This document shows positions 61,015-64,000 of a DNA stretch of 64,000 bases, piece by piece. Location: contig CM068314.1 in NCBI GenBank assembly GCA_034766995.1, positions 31,807,208-31,871,207 on the forward strand, in the 5' to 3' direction. The translations under genes were made by a program, and so were the position numbers. Position 1 is the first letter of the stretch; each line of letters starts with the position of its first letter. Source of the DNA: Acanthacorydalis orientalis. Its lineage: Eukaryota > Arthropoda > Insecta > Megaloptera > Corydalidae. Below the pieces are notes generated by a model, which saw only the letters and a list, made by a program, of their open reading frames with translations, was not told the origin of the DNA and ran no database searches.

Positions 61015-61860
61015 TAATATAAAGATTTTTTGAAAAATTTATTGAGGTCAAATCTTTTAAAGGCGCCACTTATAATTTCTGAGATGGTCTAAAATGTGTA
61101 ACAGATAAATTTTTTATTTAATTTTACCAATTCTCTTATAAAAGTAATAAATTATTTAAATATATTTTGTTTTTATATAAAATTTTAAAATATCTATTGT
61201 ATATCATATTTTTTTTATACATAAATGCTATGAAGATGATAGCAACATCAACGAGAAGTATTTTTAACCCATTATAAAAACGGTCAAAAATAATTTATTA
61301 ACCATTTTTCATTAGAAAAATTTCTGTATAATTTGTGAGGAATGAAAATTTATTTGTGAATATAAATTTTTCCATAATACTAAATAATCTAATTCTACAA
61401 TATTTTGATGAATTTTCAAATTATTTTGTTCTTAATTATAGTTTGTCACCGTGAATAAATTCAGTTCACAAATTATCTTCATAAATTAACATATTTAATT
61501 TTTGATTTTCTTTCGATACAACAATACCATTTATAACATTATATCCGAAGAGTACAGAAATCTGATTAAATAAATTTGAGTATGGAAATCTAAGAATTTC
61601 TGTACATACTCTTTGAAGTTGAACGCCTTTCTAATTAAATGCGCATTAACGAGTCAAAATAGAAAATAAGAACAGTTTGGTATGTTGTGTAAACGATCTT
61701 GTTTTAAGTATTTTATTTATACTCATATAAAGACTTATTTCTTAGAATTTATTTTTAATTTATATATCATTATGATACGGACGGAAATAGTGTGTAAATA
61801 ATTCTTAATTTTACCAGAATAATAATAAAAAAATAAACTGAAATAAAATATGTACGTATT

Positions 61861-61862
<2 letters not shown>

Positions 61863-61926
<64 letters not shown>
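61863..61926. repeat. (AT)n microsatellite
   Basis: About 64 bp of AT. Confidence 0.95.
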
Positions 61927-61929
<3 letters not shown>

Positions 61930-62502
61930 TTTGAAATGTAAGAATTTTTTCCAATATAATAATTCGAAATCGATTATTTATGAGAATCATATAACATCAG
62001 AGCTTATCTCATATATCAGATTTGTGCAAGTAATGCTAGGTTTAACATTTCGCAGTATATGCGAAGCGAACGCCAAACCAATTGACGGAAAACCATGCAT
62101 CAATACGTTTGAATATTCCTGCACAGCATATTTTACGGTACTAAAATGACAGAAATGGTTTTCTGAACATAGTTACAAGGGATGAAATGTTGATATCGTA
62201 ATTTTGAACAAACAACAACAGACTGTTATGGTGTACACAGTAAATGAAATTAGTCTCTGCAAAAGCTTTATTAATATTGGAAATATTGACCGAGCTATTA
62301 AATTATTTACCATTCGTTATTGCATATCAAATAGATGAAATTAAGTTAATATAGAAATTAAATTTTATAAATAATCTATAAAATAAATAACATTATTATA
62401 TTTATTTTAACCTTTGTGTATTTTATATAGCTGCGATTATAATATAGGTAAAGAAAGAAGAATTATGTTTCTTTAACATTGTAATAAATTGAATTGTTCC
62501 AG

Positions 62503-62533
<31 letters not shown>

Positions 62534-62649
62534 GCATTAATAAATTGTTTACTATTTCTAATAGTTTAAGCTGATATACCTAATATAATAAAAGTAAAAT
62601 ATGAATAGCACTAAATATTAAAAATAATGACCTTTCGGAATACATAATT

Positions 62650-62651
<2 letters not shown>

Positions 62652-62694
<43 letters not shown>
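62652..62694. repeat. (AT)n microsatellite
   Basis: About 43 bp of TA. Confidence 0.95.
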
Positions 62695-62695
<1 letters not shown>

Positions 62696-62744
62696 CTACA
62701 GTTATTGTAATTTGCTATAATTTCTGGATATTCTAAACAATTGC

Positions 62745-62769
62745 GTAGATTACTAATCATGTAATCTAC
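62745..62769. repeat. 9-bp perfect hairpin
   Basis: GTAGATTAC and GTAATCTAC flank a 7-nt loop. Confidence 0.7.
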
Positions 62770-63008
62770 ACACGTACGCATGAATACAAATATACATTAT
62801 TCAAAAGTTACTCATTCCATTATTATACTTAATTATAAATTTTAAATGCTAGTTATACGGCATAATTTTAATTGGTGCGTGGTTCTTGTTAAATTGTGAG
62901 ATTTTTCTAAACCTTTTTAAATCGTCTGAATAAATGTCAAGGTCTTTATTAATTTAAATGTTGTAATTATATTCTACAAATACAGTGTCTATATTTTCAT
63001 ACATTTAG

Positions 63009-63010
<2 letters not shown>

Positions 63011-63084
<74 letters not shown>
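63011..63084. repeat. Compound (AT)n-(GT)n microsatellite
   Basis: About 56 bp of AT followed by about 18 bp of GT. Confidence 0.95.
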
Positions 63085-63547
63085 TTAATTATTTCATATC
63101 ATAAATTCTAAAAATATAATACAGTCAAAGTCGGTTACAGCAAGCGCGGTTATTACGAGTTCATGGCTATATTGAGTAAATATTTACATGGATTTTTGTA
63201 CATGAATATTTTCGTACAAACACCCATTTTTAGAGTAAACTCGTTTTACGAATACGTTAAGCAACCATAGTTCTCTTCAAGAAATTTATTCTTTCTCTGT
63301 TTAGTAAACCCAGTTGTTTGGGACGAGTAAAAGATAACTGTAATGCGCATCACCAGTTACAAATTTGTTTACCTATCTATGAGTTTTATTATTTTAATTA
63401 AAGCTTAAGATACATTTGTATCTTAAATAAACTGAATATGTTTCATTGTTTCTGGATATCTGGGCATATTTGATTTCTGATTTTAAGTTTAATTAATATT
63501 TAATACAAGAATTATGTATAAATAGAGCTCATGATCATATTATTAAA

Positions 63548-63598
<51 letters not shown>
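63548..63598. repeat. (AT)n array at the edge of a LINE fragment
   Basis: About 51 bp of AT that end within two bases of the retrotransposon coding sequence. Confidence 0.95.
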
Positions 63599-63599
<1 letters not shown>

Positions 63600-64000
63600 T
63601 GTTCAATGCGTTTGTATGTCCGAAGAAAATTGAAATAAAAGGAACGGAAATAGAAGAAGTCACGAAATATGTTTATCTAGGCCAGCTTATCAACAGAGAT
63701 GGATCATTCACGGAAGAAGTAAATAGGAGAATAAAAATGGGATGGAGCTCTTTCGGACGAAACGCCTCAATATTTAAATCAACAATCCCACTCTGTTTAA
63801 AGAAAAAAGTATTCGATCAGTGTATACTACCGGTCCTTACCTACGGCAGCGAAACATGGGTGCTTAACGCCAAAATAGTTCAAAGACTCCAAACAACACA
63901 ACGAAGTATGGAAAGATGCATGTTGGGAATAACAAGAAGAGATAGAAAGAGAATAGAATGGATACGAAAACAAACAGGAGTCACAGATATAATAAGAAGA
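63599..64000 (+). mobile_element. Non-LTR retrotransposon fragment (reverse transcriptase C-terminus)
   Basis: One frame stays open to the window edge: FVCPKKIEIKGTEIEEV, KYVYLGQLINRDGSFTEEVN, RRIKMGWSSFGRNASIFKS, FDQCILPVLTYGSETWVLN, LQTTQRSMERCMLGITRRDR, KRIEWIRKQTGVTDIIRR. The YVYLGQ and VLTYGSETW motifs mark the thumb and C-terminal region after the polymerase core in LINE-type reverse transcriptases (endonuclease-reverse transcriptase group, RTE-like by resemblance). The catalytic core (YADD) would lie upstream and is absent, so the copy is 5'-truncated at the (AT)n array. No stop or frameshift occurs in about 130 codons, which points to recent insertion. The 3' end lies outside the window. 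Confidence 0.9.

Larger units (their letters stand above)
61015..63547. other. Gene-poor AT-rich stretch
   Basis: No gene seen. It includes three microsatellites and a short hairpin, listed separately. Confidence 0.5.

Overview
The window is about 64 kb of very AT-rich nuclear DNA from an insect. The evidence is intron-containing genes with short GT-AG introns, two ZAD plus C2H2 zinc-finger genes (a domain pairing expanded in insects), several decayed mariner-type transposons, and more than forty (AT)n arrays. Short introns and the mariner family hint at Hymenoptera, but that is an inference. The order cannot be proved from this sequence.

Genes occupy roughly 7.4-27.1 kb. In order they are: a SAMTOR/BMT2-like S-adenosylmethionine sensor (minus, single exon); ribosomal protein L28 (minus, four coding exons plus a 5'UTR exon); the cilium transport gene IFT122 (minus, 17 coding exons reconstructed here, 1,199 aa); a ZAD/C2H2 factor with 8 fingers (plus); mannose-1-phosphate guanylyltransferase beta, GMPPB (minus, three exons); and a second ZAD/C2H2 factor with 15 fingers (plus, six exons). 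IFT122 is head-to-head with the first ZAD gene and GMPPB with the second. The 445-bp IFT122/ZAD intergenic region carries a perfect RFX X-box match 59 bp upstream of the IFT122 ATG, as expected for a ciliary gene.

Two introns of RpL28 contain box C/D snoRNA candidates on the host strand. One has two guides antisense to a conserved 28S rRNA stretch. The other has canonical boxes closed by a perfect 7-bp terminal stem, but I recognise no target for it.

The first 7 kb and everything after 27.1 kb are gene-poor. At 28.4-28.7 kb there is a strong insect core promoter (TATAAATA followed 31 bp later by TCAGTC) and a candidate first coding exon for a signal peptide; I could not find the rest of that gene. 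The remaining right side holds (AT)n arrays, a few GC-richer islands and transposon wreckage. The transposons are two mariner copies with both ends preserved (one reduced to the DNA-binding half, one with its catalytic triad broken), another Tc1/mariner-like copy sitting between TA repeats, three or four mariner-type fragments, a hAT-derived fragment, a non-autonomous element with 43-bp terminal inverted repeats, a piggyBac-like MITE candidate, and a non-LTR retrotransposon reverse-transcriptase fragment running off the right edge.
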